Source of the DNA: an uncultured Synechococcus sp.
Lineage (GTDB): Bacteria > Cyanobacteriota > Cyanobacteriia > Phormidesmidales > Phormidesmidaceae
Reading direction: 5' to 3'
Assembly: GCA_937911865.1 (NCBI GenBank)
Contig: CALDSK010000075.1
Coordinates: 1 to 52,431, forward strand
Length of the DNA: 52,431 nt
Positions 26,343 through 34,635 of the stretch are shown here, piece after piece. How positions within the stretch are numbered: the first letter of the stretch is position 1; each line of letters starts with the position of its first letter. The notes beneath the pieces are model-generated. The model was not told where the DNA came from. It did no database searches and saw only the letters and a program-made list of their open reading frames with translations. Both the position numbers and the translations under genes were made by a program.

Positions 26343-28838
26343 TTAGAATCGCCAGCTCACGCCAGCACTGACGTTGAATCCAGGCTGCTCGAAACGATTG
26401 CGCCGCTGGTCAAACAGAGATTCGTTAGCGTCTAAAAAGCGCACGTCTGAATACTGAACGTAGCTGTTGTCTAGCAGATTGAAGAGACCCAGATTGAAGG
26501 TGACGTCTCGGTTGAGGCGATAGTAACCGATTAGATCAAATACAGAAAATCCATCGGGAACAAACGGATCTTGTTCAGGCTCTGCTTCAAAGCCTTCGCC
26601 TCTGGCTTTGCCTACTAGCGTTGTAACCAGCTCTGCGCCCCATTTTTCTTCTGGCGCACGGTAGCGCAAGCCCAAGACAGCTTCAATGGGATCGACGGTT
26701 GAGAGCGGTTCGTTGCTGGTGAGATTGTTGCCAAGGGTCCAAGCGAGAGAGCTTAGCAGGCTGAAGCCATGAGGTTCGGGGCTAAAGCGGTATTCAGCAT
26801 TGGCTTCTATGCCGTAGGTCTCGGCATTATCGATGTTGACGTTTTGAAAAACAGAAAACGGACGGCCGTTCACCTGTTCGGTATCTACAAGCTGAAAGTC
26901 GATGAAGTCGTTATATCGGTTGTAAAAGCCTGTGACGCCAAAGTTGAGCTGAGGGTAGCGCCCTCTTATGCCAATTTCAAAGCTGTTACTGGTTTCAGCG
27001 TCTAGGTCAGGGTTTGGCAAGGTGCGATAGCCAAAAATTTGATTGGTGAAGCCGCTGTTGACCTCGTTGTAGAGCGGTGCTCGAAAGCCGCGAGAGTAGC
27101 GTCCATACAGGCTGAGCTCGTCGGTGGGCTGATATACTAGCGCCAGGTTAGGCGAGAGTGCGCCGTCACTGAATTCGGCGGCAACCGCACCGTTTCGCTC
27201 GAAGTCTTCGTCAGAGTTGACGCTTAAATCGTAATAGTCGTAGCGGAGCCCTGGAATAATGCTGAGGCGGGCATTAGGGAGCTCTATCTCGTCTTGCAGG
27301 TAAACGCCGATACGAAAGGTATTAGAGTCAGGAAAGTCTTTGGTTGGAAAATCATCAGGAATGGCAGTTTGCGTTTGTATGCCTGTTGCTAGGCTGGTCT
27401 GCGTGCGATCGCGTGGCCGGGCGTTAAATGTGTTTGACACATCTACGCCGTAGGTGAGCTGATGTGCGGTGTCTCCCCAGTCGAAATCGCTGCGCAATTG
27501 GATATCGCTGCCAAACACTCTGTCGGTGAATCTGTTTTCACTCACACGCACTGCCGGCGGCGATACTTGCCTAGTGCGAAAGTCAAAGGGGAGGAATGTA
27601 CGTTCGTTGTTTTCAGTCGTCTGAGAATCTTGAAAATATACTCGGGCCTGGCCGAAGTTTAGCAGTAATTCGGGGTTGTCGTTTTCGTATTTGTAGGCAA
27701 GACTGAAGCGCGATCGCTCTGTATCTATTTGTTCTGTAAAGTCAGTCGTCGTACTAGAAATTAGCGGTAGATTTTCTTCAGATGTGGCGGTGTCGGACGT
27801 ATTGTCGAAATATTCTGCAGTGAAGTCTAAAGCGCTTTGGTCATTCAGCTGGTAAATAAAGCGGCCTAAAAGATTGTTGCGGCTGTTGTCTTGATCATCG
27901 TCTAAGTTGGCAGACTCGGTGCTATCTCGGCGCGTGTAGGCGACCAGCGCATCTAAGTCTCCTAAGCGATTGGCCTGAACTAGGGTGCTAACAAAGCCAC
28001 TGTTATCACTATTAAAGTTACTGGAAATCGCGGTAGATGAATTGGTCTCAGCGGCCTCTAAGAGGTTAGTTGGATCTAGCGTGAAGTAGCTGACCGCACC
28101 GCCAAGCGCATCGCTGCCGTATAGCGTAGAGGCTGGGCCGCGAATTATCTCAGCCGTTCTTAAAATCTCTAAGTCAAAATAGTCGCGACCGACGTTAAAT
28201 CCTTGACCGACTACAGACTGGCTACCAGACTGAAAAGCAGGCGGCAGGCGAATACCGTCTACTTGAATCAAGATGCGGTTACCGTCGATGCCTCTAATAT
28301 TGAAGCCCTGTGCGCCAAATTGAAGATTGTTCTGTACCGAGACACCCGGCTCATAGCGGACTAGGTCTTCAAGGTCAAAAATACGCTGTTCATCAATGTC
28401 TTCAGCTTCGATGACGGTGACGTTCGCAGGTGTAATTTGAATGGGGCGCGGCGTGCGGGTGCCTGTGACATTAATTCGGATGCGACTGCCCTCATCACTT
28501 GTCTCCTCGCCTGTTTCTTCGCCTGTTTCTTCGGTAACTGTAGCCTCATTAGGAGAATTATTTTGAGCAAGTACAGCCGAGGGCAGACGAGGGATCGCCG
28601 CTGGCTCTGCTTTGCTTTCAGGTATTTTGGGGCTAAACGGTTCAATCGAAATAGAACGAGAGGCTAATCGGCTGGTTGAGTCTAGGGTGGATTGATTGGG
28701 CTCTGGTGCACTTTTTGAGAGTGTACTTTTTGAGGTGCTGATCGAGGCACTGGCCCGTGCACTGTTAGGCGAAATAATTAATCCAGAAAACAGAGAAGAT
28801 ATAAAGAGAAATATTGTCAATAGTGAACGACTATTCAT
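26343..28838 (-). CDS. TonB-dependent receptor, heme/siderophore type
   Basis: An outer-membrane receptor of 831 residues from ATG 28838. The signal peptide MNSRSLLTIFLFISSLFSGL precedes a Ser/Thr-rich linker and an acidic E-E-T-G repeat. The plug (~125-270) reads VTGTRTPRPIQITPANVTVI, LVRYEPGVSV, FNIRGIDGNRILIQVDG, IRGPASTLYGSDALGGAV, the pattern of hemin/hemoglobin receptors (HmuR/ChuA group). The barrel closes with VSAGVSWRF. It is co-oriented with the binding lipoprotein, ABC transporter and exbBD genes, giving a complete uptake route. Heme as ligand is inferred from the plug pattern only. A TTG at 28862 is an unlikely earlier start. Confidence 0.9.
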   Translation of the reverse strand: MNSRSLLTIFLFISSLFSGLIISPNSARASASISTSKSTLSKSAPEPNQSTLDSTSRLASRSISIEPFSPKIPESKAEPAAIPRLPSAVLAQNNSPNEATVTEETGEETGEETSDEGSRIRINVTGTRTPRPIQITPANVTVIEAEDIDEQRIFDLEDLVRYEPGVSVQNNLQFGAQGFNIRGIDGNRILIQVDGIRLPPAFQSGSQSVVGQGFNVGRDYFDLEILRTAEIIRGPASTLYGSDALGGAVSYFTLDPTNLLEAAETNSSTAISSNFNSDNSGFVSTLVQANRLGDLDALVAYTRRDSTESANLDDDQDNSRNNLLGRFIYQLNDQSALDFTAEYFDNTSDTATSEENLPLISSTTTDFTEQIDTERSRFSLAYKYENDNPELLLNFGQARVYFQDSQTTENNERTFLPFDFRTRQVSPPAVRVSENRFTDRVFGSDIQLRSDFDWGDTAHQLTYGVDVSNTFNARPRDRTQTSLATGIQTQTAIPDDFPTKDFPDSNTFRIGVYLQDEIELPNARLSIIPGLRYDYYDLSVNSDEDFERNGAVAAEFSDGALSPNLALVYQPTDELSLYGRYSRGFRAPLYNEVNSGFTNQIFGYRTLPNPDLDAETSNSFEIGIRGRYPQLNFGVTGFYNRYNDFIDFQLVDTEQVNGRPFSVFQNVNIDNAETYGIEANAEYRFSPEPHGFSLLSSLAWTLGNNLTSNEPLSTVDPIEAVLGLRYRAPEEKWGAELVTTLVGKARGEGFEAEPEQDPFVPDGFSVFDLIGYYRLNRDVTFNLGLFNLLDNSYVQYSDVRFLDANESLFDQRRNRFEQPGFNVSAGVSWRF

Positions 28839-29308
28839 GATCTCAGTTGTATGGTTAGGCAAGGATGCTTTCTTTTCGACTGTCGTTCAAGCTGAAGAAA
28901 TACTGTCTGACATACGTCAGCTAATTTGTATAGAGACCTTCAAAAAATCTCCTATAGCAGACTTTCAGGCTCGATCTATACGAATTTTGTCAACCCTGAG
29001 AATGCCAGCAAGGTAAAAAAATTGACAGAAGAAATCAGTCAGAGCCGTTGTCGGGGCCTGAAAGCTTCTATTGAGAATGGATCCTGATTCATAGCAGTAT
29101 ATACTAAACTGCTATTGATAATAGTTACCTTTAAAAAATGAGATAAGCTGCTGAGCTTTCATGCAGAAAGATATCAACGGCGCTATGTTTTTTACTGTTT
29201 GTAGCTTCCAGTTTGTAGCTTCCGGTTTTTAGCTTTCAGGCGGGGTAGTGGCCAACGATGCTTCTTTCGTTCTGCTTCGAAGGGAGGCGGAAAGGGTGGA
29301 CCTAGGTC
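28839..29308. other. 470-bp intergenic region upstream of receptor gene
   Basis: This stretch holds the likely promoter of the minus-strand receptor. An A/T-rich block around 29090-29140 contains ctattgataatag, loosely iron-box-like. The 14-bp tandem repeats at 29197 are listed separately. No credible gene is seen. Confidence 0.5.
29197..29238. repeat. 3 x 14-bp tandem repeat
   Basis: Consecutive 14-mers gtttgtagcttcca, gtttgtagcttccg and gtttttagctttca lie next to a decayed kinase fragment. Confidence 0.85.
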
Positions 29309-29539
29309 TTAGAGAGGTAGTCGAATACAGAAGCTGGTCCCCTGTTCGGGTTTGGAGTCGACGTCGATCGTAGCGCCATGAACTTCAACGATGATTTGAT
29401 GTGCGATCGCTAGCCCCAATCCAGTTCCTTCACCAACATCTTTCGTTGTAAACAGTACCCGATAGAATTCTTTATCTAGATGAATTGATGTTTCCCTGTT
29501 TGTAAGCGTGACTTTACACCAGCGCTTACGAGACTGATG
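29309..29539 (-). pseudogene. C-terminal remnant of a sensor histidine kinase
   Basis: The minus strand stays open for 77 codons up to TAA at 29309-29311 but has no start codon. Its translation contains the ATP-binding end of a histidine kinase: FTTKDVGEGTGLGLAIAHQI, then VDSKPEQGTSFCIRLPL. That is the G1/G2-box region plus the final strand. Upstream of it, WCKVTLTN resembles the strand before the G1 box, but the usual DNGxGI motif is missing, and an in-frame TAG closes the frame at 29540-29542. The H and N boxes are absent. This is debris of a two-component kinase between the receptor and the ABC genes, perhaps once a local sensor of iron or heme. Confidence 0.8.
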
Positions 29540-29577
29540 CTAAGGCAGCGCTACAAAGACCGATGAGGGTTTCTATT

Positions 29578-30363
29578 CTATGTTTGCGATGCAGCCGCTA
29601 GTAAACATATTTGTGGACCGACAGGTGTCTGCAAAATAGTGGATTTTACGGCAAACACGGCTTGAATGTTATCGGGGGTTAGAACAGTATTGACTTCACC
29701 AACAGCCCATAAGTGTCCTTGTCGCAAGAAGGCAATGCGATCGCTATATCGAGCAGCTAAATTGATATCGTGTAGCACCGTAATGACGGAAAGATTCTCC
29801 TGCTGGTTTAACCGCTTGAGCAGTTCTAGCAGCTGAAGCTGAAAGTGAACGTCTAAAAAGGTTGTGGGCTCATCTAATAGCAGTACCTGCGGATCTTGAG
29901 CGAGCGCCAGTGCCAGGAAGGCTCGCTGCCGCTCGCCGCCAGATAGTTCAGCAACCGGGCGATCGCGATACTGTTCAAGCTCTGTCCAGGTAATCGCCCG
30001 ATCGATTTTTTTTCTACTTTCTGCGTTCAAATCCCACTGCCACCAGGGCTGGTGTGGCGTCCGGCCCAGGCTTGCCAGCTGATAGACCGTGAGCCCGGCA
30101 GGCAAGGCGTGCTGCTGCGGCAAAATGGCTAGCTTTTGAGCCACCTCTGTGGGTGAAAGCGCGTGAATATCCCTGCTATTAAGCAACACGCTTCCAGCCT
30201 GCGTCGGTAAAATACGGCTGAGCAATCGCAACAATGTAGACTTTCCAGACCCGTTGGCACCGACTAAGCTCAGCCATTCACCCTGCGCTAGGGTTAGATT
30301 CACCGCTTCGACAATTTTTTTATCTCTGTAGCCGCCTGAGAGCTGATTGGCTTGTAAGGGCAC
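29578..30363 (-). CDS. Iron-complex ABC transporter ATP-binding protein
   Basis: FecE/HmuV-type ATPase of 261 residues. Motifs are Walker A GANGSGKST, Q-loop ILPQQ, signature LSGGERQRAF, Walker [14 protein letters not shown] and H-loop VLHDINLAARYSD. It begins 3 bp after the permease stop, so the two are translated as a unit. With the permease, binding lipoprotein and receptor of this region it forms an iron-siderophore or heme importer at the inner membrane. The final part VKSTILQTPVGPQICLL matches the C-terminal extension of this family. Confidence 0.93.
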   Translation of the reverse strand: MPLQANQLSGGYRDKKIVEAVNLTLAQGEWLSLVGANGSGKSTLLRLLSRILPTQAGSVLLNSRDIHALSPTEVAQKLAILPQQHALPAGLTVYQLASLGRTPHQPWWQWDLNAESRKKIDRAITWTELEQYRDRPVAELSGGERQRAFLALALAQDPQVLLLDEPTTFLDVHFQLQLLELLKRLNQQENLSVITVLHDINLAARYSDRIAFLRQGHLWAVGEVNTVLTPDNIQAVFAVKSTILQTPVGPQICLLAAASQT

Positions 30364-30366
30364 CGT

Positions 30367-31368
30367 TTACAGTCCTCCTGCGGCAGTGCGCCGACGGTAG
30401 AGAATCCACAGAAAAACAGGTGTTCCCATTACGGCGGTCACGATGCCTACTGGTACTTCGGTGGGCCCTGAGCGGGCCAGCAAGTCAGCGATGGAGAGCA
30501 CTAAAGCACCGCCTAGTGCAGAGAAGGGTAGAACTAATCGATAGTCTGTTCCGATCAATAGCCTGACACCGTGAGGAACAATTAAGCCGACGAAGCTAAC
30601 TAGCCCGGCAATGCTGACCGCGCCTGCTGCCAAAAGCGTGGCAACCAAGCCAATAAGAATGCGTGATCGCATCAGAGAAGAGCCCAGCCCTACCGCTAAG
30701 TCATCTCCCAAACTAAGTACGTTTAGCTGCCGTGCCAGCAGGCAGCCTAAGAAAAGTGAGACGACCATACTGGGCCCGGCTACCACTACCTCTTGCCAGC
30801 TACGACCGTTCAAGCTGCCAATTAGCCAGCTCAATGCTGCTTGCGCCTGTCCGTCGGGTGAGAGCAATAGCAGCATTGATTGCAGTGCTCCAAACAGCGT
30901 ACTGAACGCGACTCCGCCTAGAATCAGCCGTTCAACTGAAATTTCTGTTCCTGTTCGCGCTAGAAAATAAACCAGAACAATCGTGACGAATCCGCCTACC
31001 CACGCGCCTAGCGGGAGCCAAATTTGCCAAATGCCCAAGCCCAGAATTGCCACTGCTGCTAGCCCCGATCCCGCTGAAATTCCGAGTAGGAAGGGGCTGG
31101 CTAGTCCGTTGCGTAACATGCCTTGAAGCAGCGCTCCGGACATGCCTAGTGCCGAACCAACGATCATGGCCGCTATTACCCTGGGTAGTCGCAGGTCCCA
31201 TACGATGGTTTGATATCGCATATCGCCCGTTCGTAGCAGCGCTAGCCTGAATTCATTCCAGCTTAGCTGTACTGAGCCCTGTGTTAAAGAAAGAGAGAAA
31301 ACAATCAAAAGCGCCAGCAGCAGGCCTAATCCTGCTAGCCAGGGGATACGATGAAATCTTTTTTTCAA
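30367..31368 (-). CDS. FecCD-family iron-complex ABC permease
   Basis: A 333-residue inner-membrane permease with about nine to ten hydrophobic segments. Signature stretches are WDLRLPRVIAAMIVGSALG, GALLQGMLRNGLASPFLLG, ISAGSGLAAV, ERLILGGVAFSTLFGA and GLVSFVGLIVPHGVRLL, all characteristic of BtuC/FhuB/HmuU permeases. Only one permease gene is present, so it should work as a homodimer. The start is TTG at 31368; the duplicated sequence just before it, read on the minus strand, offers an AAAGAGAGA ribosome site. It lies downstream of exbD (63-bp gap) and directly upstream of its ATPase. Confidence 0.93.
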   Translation of the reverse strand: MKKRFHRIPWLAGLGLLLALLIVFSLSLTQGSVQLSWNEFRLALLRTGDMRYQTIVWDLRLPRVIAAMIVGSALGMSGALLQGMLRNGLASPFLLGISAGSGLAAVAILGLGIWQIWLPLGAWVGGFVTIVLVYFLARTGTEISVERLILGGVAFSTLFGALQSMLLLLSPDGQAQAALSWLIGSLNGRSWQEVVVAGPSMVVSLFLGCLLARQLNVLSLGDDLAVGLGSSLMRSRILIGLVATLLAAGAVSIAGLVSFVGLIVPHGVRLLIGTDYRLVLPFSALGGALVLSIADLLARSGPTEVPVGIVTAVMGTPVFLWILYRRRTAAGGL

Positions 31369-31398
31369 TCTCTCTTTTAACTGTCTCTCTTTTAACTG
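31369..31398. repeat. 2 x 15-bp exact tandem duplication covering a ribosome-binding region
   Basis: Two identical copies of tctctcttttaactg. Read on the minus strand each gives a purine-rich AAAGAGAGA, and the proximal copy abuts the TTG start of the permease. The duplication therefore doubles the ribosome-site-like sequence. Confidence 0.85.
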
Positions 31399-31431
31399 TG
31401 GCTGAGAGCTTTTAATTGCACTACCTCTGCA

Positions 31432-31851
31432 TTAGGGAGATTCTTGAGCGGGTTGTTGGGTGGCCATACCTAAGTTGGCACCTTCAACCGTCCTCAGCTG
31501 ATCCATGACTGCGATTACCTGGCCGTAGTCGATTGTCTCGTCGGCCTGTACCGTGACTAAAGCTTCGGTGCGATCGCCCATTTGCTCTTGGATGATTTCG
31601 GCCAAGTCGTTGAGATCTACAGGGTCTTTGTCGATAGAAATATCGCCGTTGTCTTCAACTGTTACCGTAATTAAGGCTTCCTGCTGAGACTGCGATGTTT
31701 CAGCCTCTGGTAAGTTAACTGAAAACCCTTCCGACCGGGTCAGGAAGAGGGTTGAAATAATAAAGAATGCCAGAATTGCGAAAATAACGTCAATCATTGG
31801 CAAAATATTGATGGATAGAGGTTCTTCACCTTCGTTATCGATTACTCGCAT
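31432..31851 (-). CDS. exbD: ExbD biopolymer transport protein
   Basis: A 139-residue proton-channel partner of TonB. A short cytoplasmic N-terminus leads into the single membrane helix LPMIDVIFAILAFFIISTLF, which carries the essential Asp of the I-D-V motif. A periplasmic domain follows, with VNLPEAET and TVQADETIDYGQVIAVMDQL. The ATG at 31851 overlaps the end of exbB by 17 bp and is preceded by a near-perfect Shine-Dalgarno. ExbD itself looks intact, in contrast to the interrupted exbB ahead of it. It should couple proton flow to TonB for the receptor at 26343-28838. Confidence 0.93.
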   Translation of the reverse strand: MRVIDNEGEEPLSINILPMIDVIFAILAFFIISTLFLTRSEGFSVNLPEAETSQSQQEALITVTVEDNGDISIDKDPVDLNDLAEIIQEQMGDRTEALVTVQADETIDYGQVIAVMDQLRTVEGANLGMATQQPAQESP

Positions 31852-32494
31852 AGGTCACCTCCTTTTGATTTAACGACTGGTAGTGCCACTCGTACAAAAT
31901 CTCTAACTGTCCGCCGTACTCTTGCAGCAGCGCGATCTGACGTCTATAAAAACCGCGAAATAAGTTGGCGAATAGCAGAGCAAAAATTGCCACAATCATC
32001 CCTGCTGCAGTTGACACTAGGGCCTCACTAATACCGCCAGTCACCAGGCTTGTGTTGGTACCATCTAGCCCGCCTAAGTTTAGCGAGGCGAAAGAGCGAA
32101 TCAAGCCCAAAATAGTGCCCAGCAACCCTAACAGGGGTGCTACTGCAACAATGGTTTCAAAAACAGTGTTAAACCGCTTCAGCAGCGGTATCTCTGCTTG
32201 GGTAGCACTCTCTAGAGCTAGCTGAAACTGATTAGGAGAGGCGTTTTCTAGCTCCAGCGCTTCTAAAAAGATGCGAGAGATTGGCAGGTCAATATTTTGC
32301 TTGAGCTTGGCAAATACTGCGGGTGGATTGGTCCTGTAAACCTGCAATATGTCTTAGACAATCTGACGCTCTTTTTGTTTTATGCGAAACCAAAAGAGGC
32401 ATCGCTCGACGGTAACGGCGATCGCGCATACGGAGAACAGCAGCAGCGGCCACATGACAATGCCACCCGCCGAGAAAATTTCGCTTAAAGACAT
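31835..32494 (-). pseudogene. exbB: ExbB interrupted by an in-frame TAA stop
   Basis: Two adjacent segments lie in the same reading frame. The first (from ATG 32494) gives MSLSEIFSAGGIVMWPLLLF, the first membrane helix, and ends ERQIV before TAA at 32354-32356. Reading on gives DILQVYRTNPPAVFAKLKQN and then the rest of ExbB: ETIVAVAPLLGLLGTILGLI (second helix) and GGISEALVSTAAGMIVAIFA (third helix). Together they make ~219 residues, the usual ExbB length, with nothing missing but one codon. A single base change from CAA, AAA or GAA would explain it. A TTG at 32347 could start a 170-residue fragment lacking helix one. It could be a true nonsense mutation, readthrough or a sequencing error. Confidence 0.88.
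31853..31865 (-). promoter_or_regulatory. Strong Shine-Dalgarno for exbD inside exbB
   Basis: On the minus strand AAAAGGAGGTGA lies a few bases ahead of the exbD ATG, a near-complete match to the 16S rRNA tail. Because it is inside exbB, exbD could be translated on its own even though exbB translation is cut by a stop codon. Confidence 0.8.
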
Positions 32495-32670
32495 ATGAAT
32501 GGGCAGACGTGCGGGGTGTACCCTTACATCTAATACTAAACAGGAATGAATATCAACAGATACACTGAGATTTGTGGATGGTTTATAGATTTTTGCCTGC
32601 TTCAAACCTGTCTCTCAGGCTCTTTTTGGCTCCAAGCCTCTTTCTATAAGGGCAAAAACAGGCCAAACAC

Positions 32671-32708
32671 AAAAAACGCCTTGAGAGCTAGAGCTTCAAG
32701 ACGTTTTA
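32671..32708 (-). terminator. Rho-independent terminator of ppa
   Basis: On the minus strand an A-rich 5' arm (AAAACGTCTTGA) pairs with TCAAGGCGTTTT through about 12 bp including one G-U pair. An 11-base loop separates the arms and a T-run follows. It lies 78 bp past the pyrophosphatase stop and separates it from exbB. Confidence 0.75.
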
Positions 32709-32785
32709 TGAGGCGTTTCATTAGACGCTTCGCAAATCCACTTGCGGAGAGTGGCTTGGGAACGCGTTTTTTTGGGGTTGCGCGT

Positions 32786-33295
32786 TTAGCTAGCTGCTTT
32801 GACGCATTCGTCAATTAGGGGCTGAACCTGGTCGAGATTTTTCCAACCGAGGACTTCGCACTCTTTCTTTTCAAGATTTTTGTAGGTCTTGAAGAACTCG
32901 GCGATTTCGTCTAAGCGGTGCTGGTCAATGTCATCTAAGGTTTTGACGTTGGCGTAGCGAGGATCGTCAGCAGGAACGCAGAGAATTTTATCGTCGCGAT
33001 CGCCACAGTCAATCATTTCCATCATGCCGATAGGGCGCGCTGGAATGACGCAGCCGGGAAACGTGGGCTGATCCATGATGACCATGCCATCGAGGGGGTC
33101 GCCGTCGTCAGCTAGCGTGTTGGGAATAAAGCCGTAGTCGTAGGGGTACTGCACGGAGGAGTAGAGCACGCGGTCTAGGGCAAATGCATTGATATCTTTG
33201 TCAAATTCGTACTTGTTTTTACTACCAGCAGGAATCTCGATCAGTACGTTGACGATGCCAGACTTAGGCTGGGCGGGGATGCGAGATAAATCCAT
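32786..33295 (-). CDS. ppa: Inorganic pyrophosphatase, family I
   Basis: Soluble Mg-dependent enzyme of 169 residues that hydrolyses pyrophosphate to phosphate and so pulls biosynthetic reactions forward. Family I markers are all present: [35 protein letters not shown] with the metal-binding Asp residues, and [14 protein letters not shown]. Length is normal for the bacterial enzyme. ATG 33295 is preceded on the minus strand by AGGAGA. It has its own terminator and stands as a single transcription unit. Confidence 0.97.
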   Translation of the reverse strand: MDLSRIPAQPKSGIVNVLIEIPAGSKNKYEFDKDINAFALDRVLYSSVQYPYDYGFIPNTLADDGDPLDGMVIMDQPTFPGCVIPARPIGMMEMIDCGDRDDKILCVPADDPRYANVKTLDDIDQHRLDEIAEFFKTYKNLEKKECEVLGWKNLDQVQPLIDECVKAAS

Positions 33296-33404
33296 TTATT
33301 TCTCCTATGAACTGCGATGGGAGCGGGCTTGTGATGGTTCAGCCCATTCCTTCCTCATGCATTTTACGGGAGTGTGGCAATCGCTTTAATTTGATTTGTA
33401 AAAG

Positions 33405-33446
33405 AACACGCGAGCTTTACCGGGAAGATGGTAAAGCTCGCGTGTT
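33405..33446 (-). terminator. 17-bp perfect hairpin between small membrane gene and ppa
   Basis: aacacgcgagctttacc pairs perfectly with its complement across an 8-base loop. On the minus strand the stem is followed by CTTTTAC, so it may terminate the small gene at 33579-33761. No long T-run is present, so stabilisation or attenuation ahead of ppa is also possible. Confidence 0.55.
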
Positions 33447-33449
33447 AGT

Positions 33450-33477
33450 GGTTTAGAACTGCTGGCTTAGAACTGCC
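33450..33477. repeat. 2 x 14-bp tandem duplication
   Basis: ggtttagaactgct is followed by ggcttagaactgcc, immediately beside the 17-bp hairpin. Confidence 0.75.
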
Positions 33478-33578
33478 TTTTGTCGCGCTCGCATAGCCAT
33501 GCAAAGGCAAAAATTATGCATAGGCCAATGGGCAGTATAGATTGTTACATACTCTTTTGAGTGGCGTTTGGTTTAGAT

Positions 33579-33761
33579 CTACTCTTGTGCCCTCATAAAC
33601 AGTGGAGATGACTGCTGTGGAACGGCTATTCCGGCGGTGTTGAAATTAGAGATTGCATACAATGGCAGCGTGAGAGTCGCTGTGGCGATAAAAACGCCTA
33701 CAAAGTTTGCTATACGGCCGGGAGGTTGTTCTGATTGGTGTTCGGGACTCGCAGATTCCAT
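33579..33761 (-). CDS. Small single-span membrane protein
   Basis: A 60-residue protein. A polar N-terminus (MESASPEHQSEQPPGRIAN) leads into one hydrophobic helix (FVGVFIATATLTLPLYAIS, ~residues 24-42) and a short polar tail. The P-P-G-R-I-A-N entry into the helix resembles small conserved cyanobacterial membrane proteins of unknown function. No ribosome site is obvious before ATG 33761. Function unknown. Confidence 0.55.
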   Translation of the reverse strand: MESASPEHQSEQPPGRIANFVGVFIATATLTLPLYAISNFNTAGIAVPQQSSPLFMRAQE

Positions 33762-34216
33762 GCTAAGGAAGAAGTAGATACTATTTGAAGGACAAGCACT
33801 GAGCTAGAGGGGGAACCCTAGTCAATGCGATAAGCAGGTGAGCACAAATTACTTGGACGATGCCAAGAAGCTATGTGGCCTGTGAAGAAGGCTATGCCTA
33901 CAGAAACCAGGGCAAGCGTTGCAAGCGTCAAGATTGTTTCAACCTTACAAATCTAGCCATTGCAGCTGTAACTTAATCTTAACCAAGTGGCTCATATTCG
34001 GCACATGCCGTCTTACTTTTTTCACATTTTCGTTACTTTTATCAGTATTTACCCCAGGTAAAGTGTGACAAAAGTAACGAACTGCGTATGTATCTAGGGT
34101 AGCATTCTTACTTTTTGGGCAATACAGCGAATTTGCTGAGCGATCTTGGCGGCTTTTCGCGTTATGTGCAATGCCGTCCGTAATACTGTACTGGCGCTTG
34201 GACCCAGCGTTTAGAT
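33762..34216. other. 455-bp intergenic region with structured hairpin at 34032-34078
   Basis: No gene is seen. gttacttttatc (34032-34043) pairs with gacaaaagtaac (34067-34078) with one mismatch. Inside it, tttacc (34048-34053) pairs with ggtaaa (34057-34062). The box TTACTTTT recurs at about 34013, 34033 and 34111. The region could hold a small RNA, an operator cluster or the promoter of the small membrane gene. Confidence 0.5.
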
Positions 34217-34230
34217 TCAGCGTTCAGATT
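34205..34230. repeat. 2 x 13-bp tandem duplication at gene end
   Basis: cagcgtttagatt is followed by cagcgttcagatt, spanning the stop codon of the helix-turn-helix gene. Confidence 0.7.
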
Positions 34231-34603
34231 CTAGGAGCGATCGCACAGTTTTTAGCTCTTGCAAAATAGCCTGTAATAGCCGGTGTGTTTCGGTTTCTTC
34301 GGGCTGAGCGACTTCGATTGTGACCTGTTTGATCCCTAAGACGTCTTGAGCAAACCGGGCTACCTCGTTGGGATGAAACATTAGGGGCGCATCCTTGTCA
34401 TTACGGATTTCGGCGTTGAGACATTTGGCGTCAAAGGGGGGATTGAGCTCCTTGGGATCTGTATTGGCGTAGCGGTAAACAGATGCACGCGAGCGATTGA
34501 GAATTTTTTGAACGGACTCAATGGGAATAAGCTGTTCGGCAGAATCAATGGTGATAGCGTCTGTAGCCATAGTGGGTATAGAGCTGGATAAGTTTTGGGT
34601 CAT
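34217..34603 (-). CDS. Small helix-turn-helix DNA-binding protein, cyanobacterial type
   Basis: A 128-residue protein, or 117 if it starts at the internal ATG at 34570. The core LIPIESVQKILNRSRASVYR forms a helix-turn-helix in which SRASVYRYAN looks like the recognition helix. NPPFDAKCLN, MFHPNEVARFAQDVLGIKQV and a C-terminal helix ILQELKTVRSLLESE follow. I believe close relatives are widespread in cyanobacteria without an assigned role. The 400-bp region upstream of its start carries a striking array of AGNCT motifs spaced by two helical turns. The protein is therefore a candidate to bind that array and control itself, which is inference. Confidence 0.75.
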   Translation of the reverse strand: MTQNLSSSIPTMATDAITIDSAEQLIPIESVQKILNRSRASVYRYANTDPKELNPPFDAKCLNAEIRNDKDAPLMFHPNEVARFAQDVLGIKQVTIEVAQPEETETHRLLQAILQELKTVRSLLESER

Positions 34604-34635
34604 AGTTTGAGCTGATAGAAATCAATATCAAGTTA

